Source of the DNA: Limnothrix sp. RL_2_0
GTDB lineage: Bacteria; Cyanobacteriota; Cyanobacteriia; Cyanobacteriales; MRBY01
DNA: 34,597 nucleotides
Direction of reading: 5' to 3'
Assembly (NCBI GenBank): GCA_012033055.1
Contig: JAAUPR010000036.1
Coordinates: 1 to 34,597 of the forward strand
Shown here: positions 8,842 through 17,304 of the stretch, in pieces
Layout: each line of letters begins with the position of its first letter
Position numbering within the stretch: position 1 is the stretch's first letter
Program-made: the position numbers and the translations under genes
The notes under the pieces: model-generated
The model's database searches: none
Seen by the model: the letters and a program-made list of their open reading frames with translations, nothing else
Told to the model about the DNA's origin: nothing

Positions 8842-9723
8842 ATGGTCAATACAATCCTTAGAAATCTCCGTCAGAATACAGGCTTGACTGTCCTCGGTTG
8901 GCTTGTTATTTTTGCAAGTATTACGGGTATTTTAAATAGTTTTACTATTGTTAAACCGGGCAATGTTGGGGTCAGAATTTTCCTTGGTAAAACCAGCCCT
9001 AAATATTTATCAGAAGGCTTTCATTTTAAGCTACCTTTTGTGAGCGAAATTCAGACTTTAAGCATCCAACAACAGTCATTAGTCCTAGAAGATCTGGATG
9101 GTAGTTCGAGTGAAGGTAACAATATTTTCCTTGATACTCAACTGACTTATTCTCTGAAACCTACGGAAGCAGTTGATTTTTATGTTAACTACAATACCAT
9201 TCAGAATTTCCAATCAAATTTCTTGAGTAATATTGTCCAAACCGAAGCAAAAGGGGTTTTAGTCCGACGTAATTTACAGAAAACAATTGCCGAGCGGGAA
9301 CGCATTGACAATGAGATTGAAGAGGCTGTTTTTTCTGCTTTACAAGACTATCCACAAATTGCGCCAAAGCGTGTGCAAGTTCAGGATTTAGATTTTGCCC
9401 AAGGGGTAATTGATGCATTAGAACAGAAGGAAGTCGCCCAACAAAAAGCCCAAGAAGCAACTTATAAATTAGAGGAGGCTAAAAAGTTGGCAGAGGCGGC
9501 GATCGCCAAAGCTGAGGGACAAGCCCAATCTCAAAAGCTTTTAGCACAAGCTTTACAGGGGGATGGTGGAGAGTTGGCCCTACAGAGACAAGCCTTAGAA
9601 AATCAATATGACATGATTCAAGCTTGGGAAAAAGGGGGTAGCCAAATGCCCACGATCCTCAATCTTGGTGATAGTGGTAGTTTACCTTTGATGATGGATA
9701 TTAATTCGCTCAAGCAACCTTAA
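8842..9723 (+). CDS. SPFH/prohibitin-family (Band 7) membrane protein
   Basis: 293 residues. It has an N-terminal membrane anchor (about 17-36), a Band 7/SPFH domain (about 38-190, starting at VKPGNVGVRIFLGK), then a helical Ala/Glu/Lys/Gln-rich coiled coil (about 195-265) typical of prohibitins, and a short polar tail. Prohibitin-like proteins form ring assemblies at bacterial inner or thylakoid membranes and often work with FtsH proteases. AGGAAA precedes the ATG. Its last 14 bp overlap the 3' end of the convergent decarboxylase gene once that gene's frameshift is corrected. Confidence 0.88.
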   Translation: MVNTILRNLRQNTGLTVLGWLVIFASITGILNSFTIVKPGNVGVRIFLGKTSPKYLSEGFHFKLPFVSEIQTLSIQQQSLVLEDLDGSSSEGNNIFLDTQLTYSLKPTEAVDFYVNYNTIQNFQSNFLSNIVQTEAKGVLVRRNLQKTIAERERIDNEIEEAVFSALQDYPQIAPKRVQVQDLDFAQGVIDALEQKEVAQQKAQEATYKLEEAKKLAEAAIAKAEGQAQSQKLLAQALQGDGGELALQRQALENQYDMIQAWEKGGSQMPTILNLGDSGSLPLMMDINSLKQP

Positions 9724-11157
9724 TCGTCTGAATTTGCTCAAGGTCAGCATCATTTGCACCAGTGATTGTGCCCCCCAACTCTAGGATTTTTCTTAAGTCA
9801 TAGAGTTTTTTTTCTGTAATTATTTCGCCGGGCATTAGGATCGGAATACCGGGGGGATAAGGACAAATAAGCTCGGCACAAATTTTATTTATACTCTGTT
9901 GTAAAGGGCAGCTTTGGCTTTCTGAAAAAAAGGCTTGACGAGGTGATAATTTTGGTAAGTCGTAAAGTATTTCTACAGGTCTAGAAACAGTTGATGGTGA
10001 GCTAAAGGGATTTTCTGGACGGCGATCGCCTAATTTTTTAACCCATTAATCAATGCCCGAATATCTTTCTCTGTATTGCCAAAAGTCAGAATAAAAGTCA
10101 GTGTTTTTTCTAAGGGTAATTCGGCTGTCACCCCTAACTCTTCATGGAGAATTTCATCGGCTTCATAACCAGTAAAACCCAACTCTGTTATATCCACAGT
10201 CAAGCGAGTCGGATCAAAATATCTAATGCCTGTTTGTGGTGCTGGATTAAAAATATTTAGTCTTGTAATTTGGGCTAATTCTTGCCGTGCTGTATTTGCT
10301 AAAGCTAAAGTTTTTGACCAGAGTTTTTCGCCTTCTGTGGTCATTTGCTCGCGGGTAATATCGAGGGAAGCTAATAGTAAATAACTCGGACTTGTGGATT
10401 CGACTAATTGTAAAGCACGACTGATTTTCTGAGGGTCAATCAATGATTCACGCCAATGCATCATCGAAGCTTGGGTCATGGCTCCGAGGGTTTTGTGGGT
10501 GGATTGGATTACTAAATCTGCACCGAGTTCTAAGGCTGTGGGCGGCAAATCGGGATGAAATTTGAAGTGACTGCCGTGGGCTTCATCGACGATTAACGGA
10601 ATATTTTTGTTGTGGGCGATCGCCGCAATTTTCCCTAAGTCTGGACAAACCCCTTGATACGTTGGCGACAGAATTAAAATCGCTTTGATGTCGGGATGAA
10701 TCGCCAAAGCTTGTTCAACAGATCCCGGCGTTAATCCATAACTCAAATCCCACTGGAGATCATAGGGCGGATTTACAAAAACAGGCATTGCTCCCGAATG
10801 AATTAGTCCGGCGATCGCCGATTGATGAATATTGCGCGGTAGTAAAATTTTTTCGCCATCACCAACCGTTGCCAGAATTGCCGCCATGATCCCGCAGGTG
10901 GAGCCATTCACCAAAAACCAAGTTTTATCAGCCCCAAAAGTTTGAGCCGCTAAATTTTGAGCTTGTTTGATGACCCCTTCCGGCGCAAACAAATTATCCA
11001 GATCGGGGAGTTCCGGTAAATCGGCCCGAAAAACATCTATGCCCCAAGCATCAGTTAAGCCAGTAAAAATCCCCCGACCGAGTTTGTGACCGGGGGCATA
11101 AAAAGGCGCGTGTTTTTTCTTCGCGAGTTCGAGCAGTTTTGCAAAAAGCGGGGTCAT
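9710..11157 (-). pseudogene. Orn/Lys/Arg decarboxylase (fold-I PLP), frameshifted near the C-terminus
   Basis: The first frame (11157 to the stop at 10030) gives 375 residues with the PLP core: DEAHGSHF (D191) and the Schiff-base lysine K222 in STHKT. The frame stops at LINGLKN. One extra A in the A6 run (plus-strand T run 10034-10039) gives GLKKLGDRRP and opens another 106 codons to TGA at 9710-9712, including ICAELICPYPPGIPILMPGE, the conserved C-terminal domain of this family. The restored protein is about 482 residues, the expected size. The run is 4 bp from a HIP1 decamer (10021-10030). The product would make a polyamine (cadaverine, putrescine or agmatine); substrate undetermined. It follows ctaB by only 3 bp and is probably co-transcribed with it. 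Confidence 0.9.
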
Positions 11158-11160
11158 GAA

Positions 11161-12120
11161 TCAGGCAACAAAAGCAGTGGTAATCGTTGTTGTGACCATC
11201 GCCGTAATGTGATGCACCGCAGGCAAACTATCCACCACCATCGCCGTACAGAGCAACATCATGTAGAGGATCGAATATTTGAACATCGATTTTGCCATGG
11301 GCTTATCAAAGGGATTTTGCTTGAGATCCCACGCTTTCTGAATGAAAATCCAGCCTAAAATCGCGGCGGCGATCGCATAAATTGCCCCAGAAGAATGGAA
11401 CGGGAACACCAACAAAAAGCTAAAAGGCACAGTAATCAGCGTGTAGATCCAGATTTGATCCACAGTTACTTTTTCACCCTTTACCACCGGCAACATCGGC
11501 ACATTTACTTCCGCATAATCATCCTTGATCATCAGGGCCAAAGCCCAAAAGTGGGGAGGAGTCCAGAGGAAAATCAGGGCGAATAAAATCCAAGCTGACC
11601 AATCCAATTGACCCGTTACCGCCGCCCAACCGACTAGGGGAGGAATAGAACCCGCTGCACCGCCAATGACGATATTTTGTACATGGGAACGCTTCAGCCA
11701 GTGGGTGTAAACCAACATGTAGAACACGATGCCGGAGAAGGCGAGACAAGCACTGAGCAGGTTGACAAAAATCGAAAGAATCGAAAAGGATAGCCCCCCC
11801 AATACCAACGCGAAAATAAGAGCATGGCGGGGTTGCACACGACCGGAAGGGATGGGACGTTTACGGGTACGCTGCATCGAAAAATCGATGTCTTGGTCAT
11901 AGATGCAGTTGAGCGTTTGCGCGGAAGCGGCGGCTAGGGTTCCCCCCAACATCGTGAGGACAAGTTTGACGGGATCAATCTCTCCGTGGGACGCAATCCA
12001 CATGGAAGCCGCTGTAGTGATTAGAAGTAGGGGAATAATTCTGGGCTTCGTGAGTTGGTAATAACTCTTCATGACCGCCAAAAAGTTGTCATGGTGGGGG
12101 GAAAGGCTTGTGCCGAGCAT
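11161..12120 (-). CDS. ctaB: Protoheme IX farnesyltransferase (heme O synthase)
   Basis: UbiA-family prenyltransferase of about 319 residues from ATG at 12120 (MLGTSLSPHHDNF). An in-frame TTG at 12189 would add 23 residues but abuts the ctaA stop and looks less likely. It transfers farnesyl to heme b to make heme O in the cytoplasmic or thylakoid membrane. The first Asp motif NCIYDQDID-M-RT-RP and the second motif DDYAEVNVPMLP are present, among about nine membrane helices. It lies between ctaA and the decarboxylase on the same strand, and the ctaCDE oxidase genes are divergent from it. Confidence 0.95.
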   Translation of the reverse strand: MLGTSLSPHHDNFLAVMKSYYQLTKPRIIPLLLITTAASMWIASHGEIDPVKLVLTMLGGTLAAASAQTLNCIYDQDIDFSMQRTRKRPIPSGRVQPRHALIFALVLGGLSFSILSIFVNLLSACLAFSGIVFYMLVYTHWLKRSHVQNIVIGGAAGSIPPLVGWAAVTGQLDWSAWILFALIFLWTPPHFWALALMIKDDYAEVNVPMLPVVKGEKVTVDQIWIYTLITVPFSFLLVFPFHSSGAIYAIAAAILGWIFIQKAWDLKQNPFDKPMAKSMFKYSILYMMLLCTAMVVDSLPAVHHITAMVTTTITTAFVA

Positions 12121-12189
12121 ATAAAAAATATCCTGATAGAAATGACGCAGTGTAAGGAACAGACAAGGATTTTTGGGCTGATTAGCCAA

Positions 12190-13095
12190 TCACTGTCTGC
12201 GATCGCGGAACGAGAAAACGGTAAACATCACGAGGGTACCGAGGAGGGCTGCGCCCATTGCTTGGTGGGTAACCGTTAGCGGTTGGGCTTGGAGGTGAAG
12301 TTTAAAGGTGGCGACACCAATAGCAATCTGGAGGACGACACAGAGTAAAGCGAGGTTGGCAAAGGTGCGGAGCACTGGGTGAAGAGCCGCTGTACGCCAA
12401 GCAACAATGACTGTGATGAGGGTTCCGAGGGTGGCTGGGACAACACCAACAAGGTGGCTATTCATCACGACGCACATGTCCCCTTGGAAAAAGCATTGGT
12501 GCAACGCCCACTGGGAGGCCACGAGACCACCAATGAGGCTTTGGGCATAGATCAGGATTGATGCAGTGAGACCAATCCAAGGCAATTTGCCAGCCGTGCC
12601 GTTACTGGTGTAATCGCTAAGACAACAGCCAATAGTGAGGAGAGTGGTAAAGAAAAATAGGGCGGTGCCAAGGTGAGCGGTAACGATATCAAAGCGGAGC
12701 AATTCAGTCACGGTCAGCCCACCCAAAATGCCTTGAAACATGATTAGGAATAGGGCAAAGCCTGAAGCCCACGGTAACCAACTTGGCAATACATTTCGGA
12801 ACCACAAGGATAATCCCACGAGGGCGATCGCCGACAAACCAATGAGCGCCGCATCAAGGCGATGGAACCATTCAAGGAAGACCTGTAGATTCATCTGCCG
12901 GGTCGGAATAAGTTGCCCGTAGCACAGGGGCCAGTCCGGACAAGCCAAGCCAGCATTCATCACCCGCGTCGCACTACCAATTGCCATTAATAGAAAGGTG
13001 GCGATCGCCATTTTCCAGACAAGACGACGGATCCAAGTTGTCACCTGCTGCCCATCCGCAGAAAAAGAATTAGGAGATGAAAGGGATTGAGTCAT
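12190..13095 (-). CDS. ctaA: Heme A synthase
   Basis: COX15/CtaA family, 301 residues, eight membrane helices. It oxidises the C8 methyl of heme O to the formyl group of heme A. The first half has GSATRVMNAGLACPDWPLCYG and EWFHRLDAA; the histidines in WFHR, TAHLG, NSHLVG and THQAMG fit the four heme ligands. A paired-Cys loop between helices (CFFQGDMCVV) matches the redox Cys pair of some family members. It is the first gene of ctaA-ctaB and diverges from ctaC across 382 bp. Confidence 0.95.
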   Translation of the reverse strand: MTQSLSSPNSFSADGQQVTTWIRRLVWKMAIATFLLMAIGSATRVMNAGLACPDWPLCYGQLIPTRQMNLQVFLEWFHRLDAALIGLSAIALVGLSLWFRNVLPSWLPWASGFALFLIMFQGILGGLTVTELLRFDIVTAHLGTALFFFTTLLTIGCCLSDYTSNGTAGKLPWIGLTASILIYAQSLIGGLVASQWALHQCFFQGDMCVVMNSHLVGVVPATLGTLITVIVAWRTAALHPVLRTFANLALLCVVLQIAIGVATFKLHLQAQPLTVTHQAMGAALLGTLVMFTVFSFRDRRQ

Positions 13096-13477
13096 GGAGC
13101 TTCCTCACAGAATGCTTAATAGTTTGCGAAGTAAACACTTCAACAGACCTTAGTGGCGTTAAACAAAGAATTTTTGATGGCAGCGCATCAATTACCCTTG
13201 TCCCCACTCTAATCACCCTGTCCAGACCAGAACATTCCCGTGCCTATCCTGTACAAATTCTTTACATTCCTTATGCCGACTAGGTTTCGATTGTGAACAT
13301 ATCATTAAAAAAACGTAATTTAGAACACTTTTGTGGCCTTACAGGGGTAAAAAGTCGCCCAATCTCCCATTTGTCATTAACTGAACATGAAGATTGTTAC
13401 GAACGAAAGGCGATTCTCAAAAGATTGTTTTAACGTTGAGTACAGCAGTCAGATTTAGAGAATTCATATAAGTTCTA
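13096..13477. promoter_or_regulatory. Divergent control region between ctaA and ctaC
   Basis: 382 bp with no credible gene. It must hold promoters for both the heme A synthesis genes and the oxidase operon. It is AT-rich near 13280-13320 and 13420-13470. I could not pick a confident -10/-35 pair or activator site, and no clear Shine-Dalgarno sequence precedes the GTG start of ctaC. Confidence 0.5.
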
Positions 13478-14476
13478 GTGAATATTCCAAACAGCATCAC
13501 AACTTTGATCGCTGGAATTGTAATTACCCTCATTAGTCTTTGGTACGGACAAAACCACGGCCTACTCCCAGTTGCCGCCTCCGCCGATGCCTCAGACGTA
13601 GATGATCTTTTCAACCTCATGATGACCATTGCGACAGGTCTATTTTTGCTGATTGAAGGCGTCTTAGTAATTTGCATGTTCCGGTTCCGTCGCAAAAAAG
13701 GAGATCTTACCGATGGCCCTTCCATCGAAGGAAATATTCCCCTAGAGATCGTCTGGACAGCCATTCCCACCTTGATCGTCTTTGTTTTAGCTATCTATAG
13801 TTTTGAAATCTATAACCAGATGGGTGGCCTTGATCCCATGGCTTCTCGGGGGGGCATGATGGCTATGCACAATCACGGTGGCGGCCACAACATGGACAGT
13901 ATGGTGGCGATGGGCGACACGAATGATTCCCGCATGGCGATCGGTATTGGTAAATCCCCCGGTGACGGCGATGAGCCTGCCCTTTTGGTGGATGTGAATG
14001 GGTTGCAGTATGCCTGGATCTTCACCTATCCCGAAACGGGTATTGTCTCTGGGGATCTCCATATTCCGGAGGGCCGTCGGGTACAGCTCAATATGAAGGC
14101 AGCGGATGTGATCCATGCTTTTTGGCTGCCGGAGTTTCGCATTAAGCAGGATGTGATGCCGGGTCAAGTTTCTAAGTTGAGTTTCGTCGCGAATCGTGAG
14201 GGGACTTATCCGGTGATTTGTGCTGAACTTTGTGGGTCTTATCACGGCGGCATGAAAACCACGATGACCGTCGATAGTCCGGAAGCTTTTGATGAGTGGG
14301 TACAATCGCGCACGGTGGCAATGCAGTCGCAGGATAGTGTGGCAGTGAATCCTAGTGATCTAAGTGATGCGGCATTTTTGCAATCCTATGCTGAGGAAAT
14401 GGGCGTGATTGAAAACACCCTTGAGCAGCTGCCCCATGTGATACCGGATGATGCGGTTTCTGTGTTGCCTCAATAG
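13478..14476 (+). CDS. ctaC: Cytochrome c oxidase subunit II
   Basis: 332 residues from a GTG start. It accepts electrons from cytochrome c6 or plastocyanin through the binuclear CuA site. N-terminal membrane helix at about 7-25, second at about 45-66, third at about 88-108, then the cupredoxin domain. CuA ligands are C248 and C252 (CAELC), H256, M259 and the histidine in VIHAFWLPEF. Between the last helix and the cupredoxin domain is a His/Met/Gly-rich insertion (about residues 125-146) with possible copper affinity. It is the first gene of ctaCDE. Confidence 0.96.
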   Translation: MNIPNSITTLIAGIVITLISLWYGQNHGLLPVAASADASDVDDLFNLMMTIATGLFLLIEGVLVICMFRFRRKKGDLTDGPSIEGNIPLEIVWTAIPTLIVFVLAIYSFEIYNQMGGLDPMASRGGMMAMHNHGGGHNMDSMVAMGDTNDSRMAIGIGKSPGDGDEPALLVDVNGLQYAWIFTYPETGIVSGDLHIPEGRRVQLNMKAADVIHAFWLPEFRIKQDVMPGQVSKLSFVANREGTYPVICAELCGSYHGGMKTTMTVDSPEAFDEWVQSRTVAMQSQDSVAVNPSDLSDAAFLQSYAEEMGVIENTLEQLPHVIPDDAVSVLPQ

Positions 14477-14536
14477 GTAACGTTTTCGGACAACTAGGAC
14501 AGATTCATTTAGTAAATTTCAGATAAACGATCAACT

Positions 14537-16186
14537 ATGAGTGACGCAACAATTCACCATGCAGGCGATCGCAAGTGGACAGACTATTTCACCTTTTGTA
14601 CCGACCACAAAGTCATTGGAATTCAGTACCTTGTTACTTCCTTTTTCTTTTATTTTGTGGGTGGTGTCATGGCTGAGATGGTGCGCACAGAGCTTGCGAC
14701 CCCAGACCCAGATTTTGTTAGCCCTGAGGTTTATAACCAACTCTTCACGATGCATGGCACGATCATGATCTTTTTGTGGATTGTGCCTGCGGGGGCAGCT
14801 TTTGCGAACTATTTAATCCCGCTGATGATCGGTGCGGATGATATGGCGTTTCCCCGCTTGAATGCGGTGGCCTTTTGGATGCAGCCTGTCGGCGGTATTC
14901 TCCTTATTTCCAGCTTTTTTGTGGGAGCCCCCCAATCGGGTTGGACTTCTTATCCGCCTTTGAGTTTGATCTCTGGGAAATGGGGTGAGGAGCTGTGGAT
15001 TCTCTGTCTCTTGATTTTGGGGACGGCATCGATTTTGGGGGCGATTAATTTTGTCACCACGATTTTTAAGATGCGCATTCCGGACATGGATATCCACAGT
15101 ATGCCGTTGTTCTGTTGGGCAATGTTGGCGACTTCGGCGTTGATTTTGCTCTCGACTCCGGTATTGGCAGCGGCGTTGATTTTACTTTCTTTTGACTTGA
15201 TGGCTGGGACTGCATTTTTTAACCCTACTGGTGGTGGTGACCCGATTGTCTATCAGCACTTATTTTGGTTCTATTCGCATCCGGCGGTTTACATCATGGT
15301 TTTGCCTTTTTTTGGGGTGATTTCTGAGGTGCTACCTGTTCACTCTCGTAAACCAATTTTTGGTTACCGGGCGATCGCCTACTCAGGATTAGCCATTAGT
15401 TTCCTCGGTCTGATCGTCTGGGCACACCACATGTTTACCAGTGGAACCCCCGGTTGGTTACGGATGTTCTTTATGGCGACCACGATGCTAGTGGCAGTGC
15501 CGACGGGGATCAAAATCTTTAGCTGGTGCGCAACCCTCTGGGGCGGTAAATTGCAATTAAACTCGGCACTATTATTCGCGATTGGCTTCCTTTCTTCCTT
15601 CCTGATTGGTGGTTTGACAGGGGTCATGTTGGCCGCAGCACCTTTTGATATCCACGTTCACGATACTTATTTTGTCGTCGGACACTTCCACTACGTCTTG
15701 TTTGGTGGTTCTGTATTTGCGCTGTTCTCTGGGGTTTACCACTGGTATCCGAAAATGACGGGCAAAATGTATGACGAAACTTGGGGCAAAATCCACTTTG
15801 TGATGACCTTTATTGGTTTTAACCTCACGTTTTTACCGATGCATTATCTCGGTATGCAAGGCATGAACCGACGTGTCGCCCTCTACGATCCCCAGTACCA
15901 AAGCGTTAACCAAATTTGTACGATTGGTTCTTACATTTTGGCGGTTTCGACGTTACCTTTCCTTGTCTCTATGGCGTTGGGCTTTATCAAAGGGGAAGCG
16001 GCTGGTCGTAATCCTTGGCGTGCCCTTACCCTTGAGTGGCAGACGACTTCTCCTCCTCAGATCGAAAACTTCGAGGAAATGCCTGTATTGTGGGCTGGCC
16101 CCTATGACTATGGCATCGATAGTGAGTCTGAGGATGGGGATGAAGATGTGGAAGATATGCTCACCGAAGTGGCAAATGTAGCTTAA
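14537..16186 (+). CDS. ctaD: Cytochrome c oxidase subunit I
   Basis: 549 residues, twelve membrane helices. Catalytic subunit with heme a and the heme a3-CuB centre; it reduces O2 and pumps protons. The helix VI motif is YSHPAVY (Y246-Y252), so the His-Tyr cross-link pair H248/Y252 is kept while the pumping Glu of the classical HPEVY motif is absent. YSHPxVY defines the A2-type oxidases, as expected in cyanobacteria. The CuB histidines (WAHHMF) and heme ligands (VGHFHYVL) are visible. It lies 60 bp after ctaC and 10 bp before ctaE. Confidence 0.97.
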   Translation: MSDATIHHAGDRKWTDYFTFCTDHKVIGIQYLVTSFFFYFVGGVMAEMVRTELATPDPDFVSPEVYNQLFTMHGTIMIFLWIVPAGAAFANYLIPLMIGADDMAFPRLNAVAFWMQPVGGILLISSFFVGAPQSGWTSYPPLSLISGKWGEELWILCLLILGTASILGAINFVTTIFKMRIPDMDIHSMPLFCWAMLATSALILLSTPVLAAALILLSFDLMAGTAFFNPTGGGDPIVYQHLFWFYSHPAVYIMVLPFFGVISEVLPVHSRKPIFGYRAIAYSGLAISFLGLIVWAHHMFTSGTPGWLRMFFMATTMLVAVPTGIKIFSWCATLWGGKLQLNSALLFAIGFLSSFLIGGLTGVMLAAAPFDIHVHDTYFVVGHFHYVLFGGSVFALFSGVYHWYPKMTGKMYDETWGKIHFVMTFIGFNLTFLPMHYLGMQGMNRRVALYDPQYQSVNQICTIGSYILAVSTLPFLVSMALGFIKGEAAGRNPWRALTLEWQTTSPPQIENFEEMPVLWAGPYDYGIDSESEDGDEDVEDMLTEVANVA

Positions 16187-16196
16187 GGAGAAAAAT

Positions 16197-16799
16197 ATGC
16201 AAAGCTCGGCAACAACAAATACGGCGATCGCCGCTGGCTACCAAGAAGCTGCCACAGAACACCATGGTCATCCCGATTACCGGATGTTTGGTTTGGTGAT
16301 GTTTCTGATCGCTGAAAGTATGATCTTTATGGGGCTATTTGCGGCCTTTGTGATCTACAAAGTGACAATTCCCGATTTCACAAAAGAGCTGGAATTGCTG
16401 ATCCCGACGGTGAACAGCATCATTCTGGTGAGTAGTAGTTTCGTCATGCACAAGGGTCAAAGTGCGATAAAAAATGACGATGTGAAAGGCTTGCAATTGT
16501 GGTTTGGCATCACAGCACTGATGGGCGCAATCTTCCTTGGTGGTCAGGTTTTTGAATATGCCCACATGGAATTTGGCCTCACTGAGCATATGTTCGGTAG
16601 CTGTTTTTATGTCCTCACTGGTTTCCATGGTCTCCACGTGACAGCCGGTCTACTGTTTACCCTTGCGGTATTGTGGCGATCGCGCGAAGCAAACCATTAC
16701 AGCAGCAGTAATCATTTCGGTGTGGAAGCTGCGGAACTTTACTGGCACTTTGTCGATGTCGTGTGGCTCGTACTTTTTGTACTGGTCTATCTACTCTAA
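16197..16799 (+). CDS. ctaE: Cytochrome c oxidase subunit III
   Basis: 200 residues, five membrane helices, the short bacterial form. It stabilises subunit I and its proton uptake. The motifs FLIAESMIFMGLFAAF and FHGLHVTAG are typical. A perfect AAGGAG lies 7 bp before the ATG. It ends the ctaCDE operon and a hairpin terminator follows 39 bp after its stop. Confidence 0.96.
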   Translation: MQSSATTNTAIAAGYQEAATEHHGHPDYRMFGLVMFLIAESMIFMGLFAAFVIYKVTIPDFTKELELLIPTVNSIILVSSSFVMHKGQSAIKNDDVKGLQLWFGITALMGAIFLGGQVFEYAHMEFGLTEHMFGSCFYVLTGFHGLHVTAGLLFTLAVLWRSREANHYSSSNHFGVEAAELYWHFVDVVWLVLFVLVYLL

Positions 16800-16838
16800 A
16801 AAACAAAAATTCTGACAGTTGAAATAAATTAGGTAAAG

Positions 16839-16866
16839 GAGGTTCTAAAAATAGACCTTCTTTTTT
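16839..16866 (+). terminator. Terminator of ctaCDE
   Basis: GAGGTTCT (16839-16846, read with the preceding AAG) pairs with AGACCTTC (16853-16860) with one mismatch and one G-U pair around a 6-base loop, followed by six T (16861-16866). Orientation and spacing fit the end of ctaE. Confidence 0.7.
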
Positions 16867-17002
16867 ATTGCTGATTAAACACTCCCAAAAATAGCTCACA
16901 CCCAATCTGTTTATTGAGCAGGCGATCGCCACATTTGCTATAGCCGACAGATTCCTTGTCCTCTTAAAATTACAAGCAATACAAATCAATCAAAGGTAAG
17001 TC

Positions 17003-17220
17003 ATGATAAAGCTTTTGAAAAAGCGATCGCCACTTTCCGAAAACAATCAAAATTGCGCCAATCAGATATTAAGGGGGTTTCTTCTCGACAAGTCAGCCGC
17101 ATCGAAAATGGAGAAAATACAAAGCTAGAAACTCTCGAACTCTTTGCCAAAGCTCATAAACTTGAAATCAATGACTATCTGGAGGCGATCGCCGATTTCA
17201 TGAACCGTAGCGTATGTTAA
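17003..17220 (+). pseudogene. HTH (XRE-like) DNA-binding protein lacking an in-frame start
   Basis: The frame 17005-17220 encodes a compact 71-residue HTH protein: KAFEKAIATFRKQS, then the helix-turn-helix RQSDIKGVSSRQVSRIENGE and a leucine-rich end (LETLELFAKAHKLEINDYLEAIADF). No ATG, GTG or TTG occurs in that frame back to the TGA at 16915. A good ATG with AAGG ahead of it (17003) is one base out of frame. Either a G lost after that ATG (ATGGATAAAGC would read MDKAFEKAIA) or an A lost from the A5 run at 17018-17022, beside the HIP1 site at 17023, repairs it. Its size suits an antitoxin or small regulator, but no toxin gene adjoins. Confidence 0.75.
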
Positions 17221-17239
17221 CGCGGGGTAACGCATCCAT

Positions 17240-17276
17240 AAAATAAAAAAGGCGCGTTACATTTTGAACGCACCTT
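17240..17276 (-). terminator. Terminator of ndhD
   Basis: On the minus strand AAGGTGCGTT pairs with AACGCGCCTT (10 bp, one G-U pair; plus-strand arms 17249-17258 and 17267-17276) around an 8-base loop and runs into a T-rich tail (plus-strand A-rich 17240-17250). It lies 29 bp after the ndhD stop. Confidence 0.85.
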
Positions 17277-17304
17277 GCAATATTTAATTATTCGAGATAG
17301 TTAC

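Noticed and set aside
13787-14305. 172-codon frame antisense to ctaC
   Set aside because: His/Arg/Ile-rich composition mirrors the reverse complement of the ctaC codons; no supporting features.
15272-15292. Missing Glu in the HPEVY motif of CtaD as a defect
   Set aside because: YSHPxVY is the normal motif of A2-type oxidases, the cyanobacterial kind.
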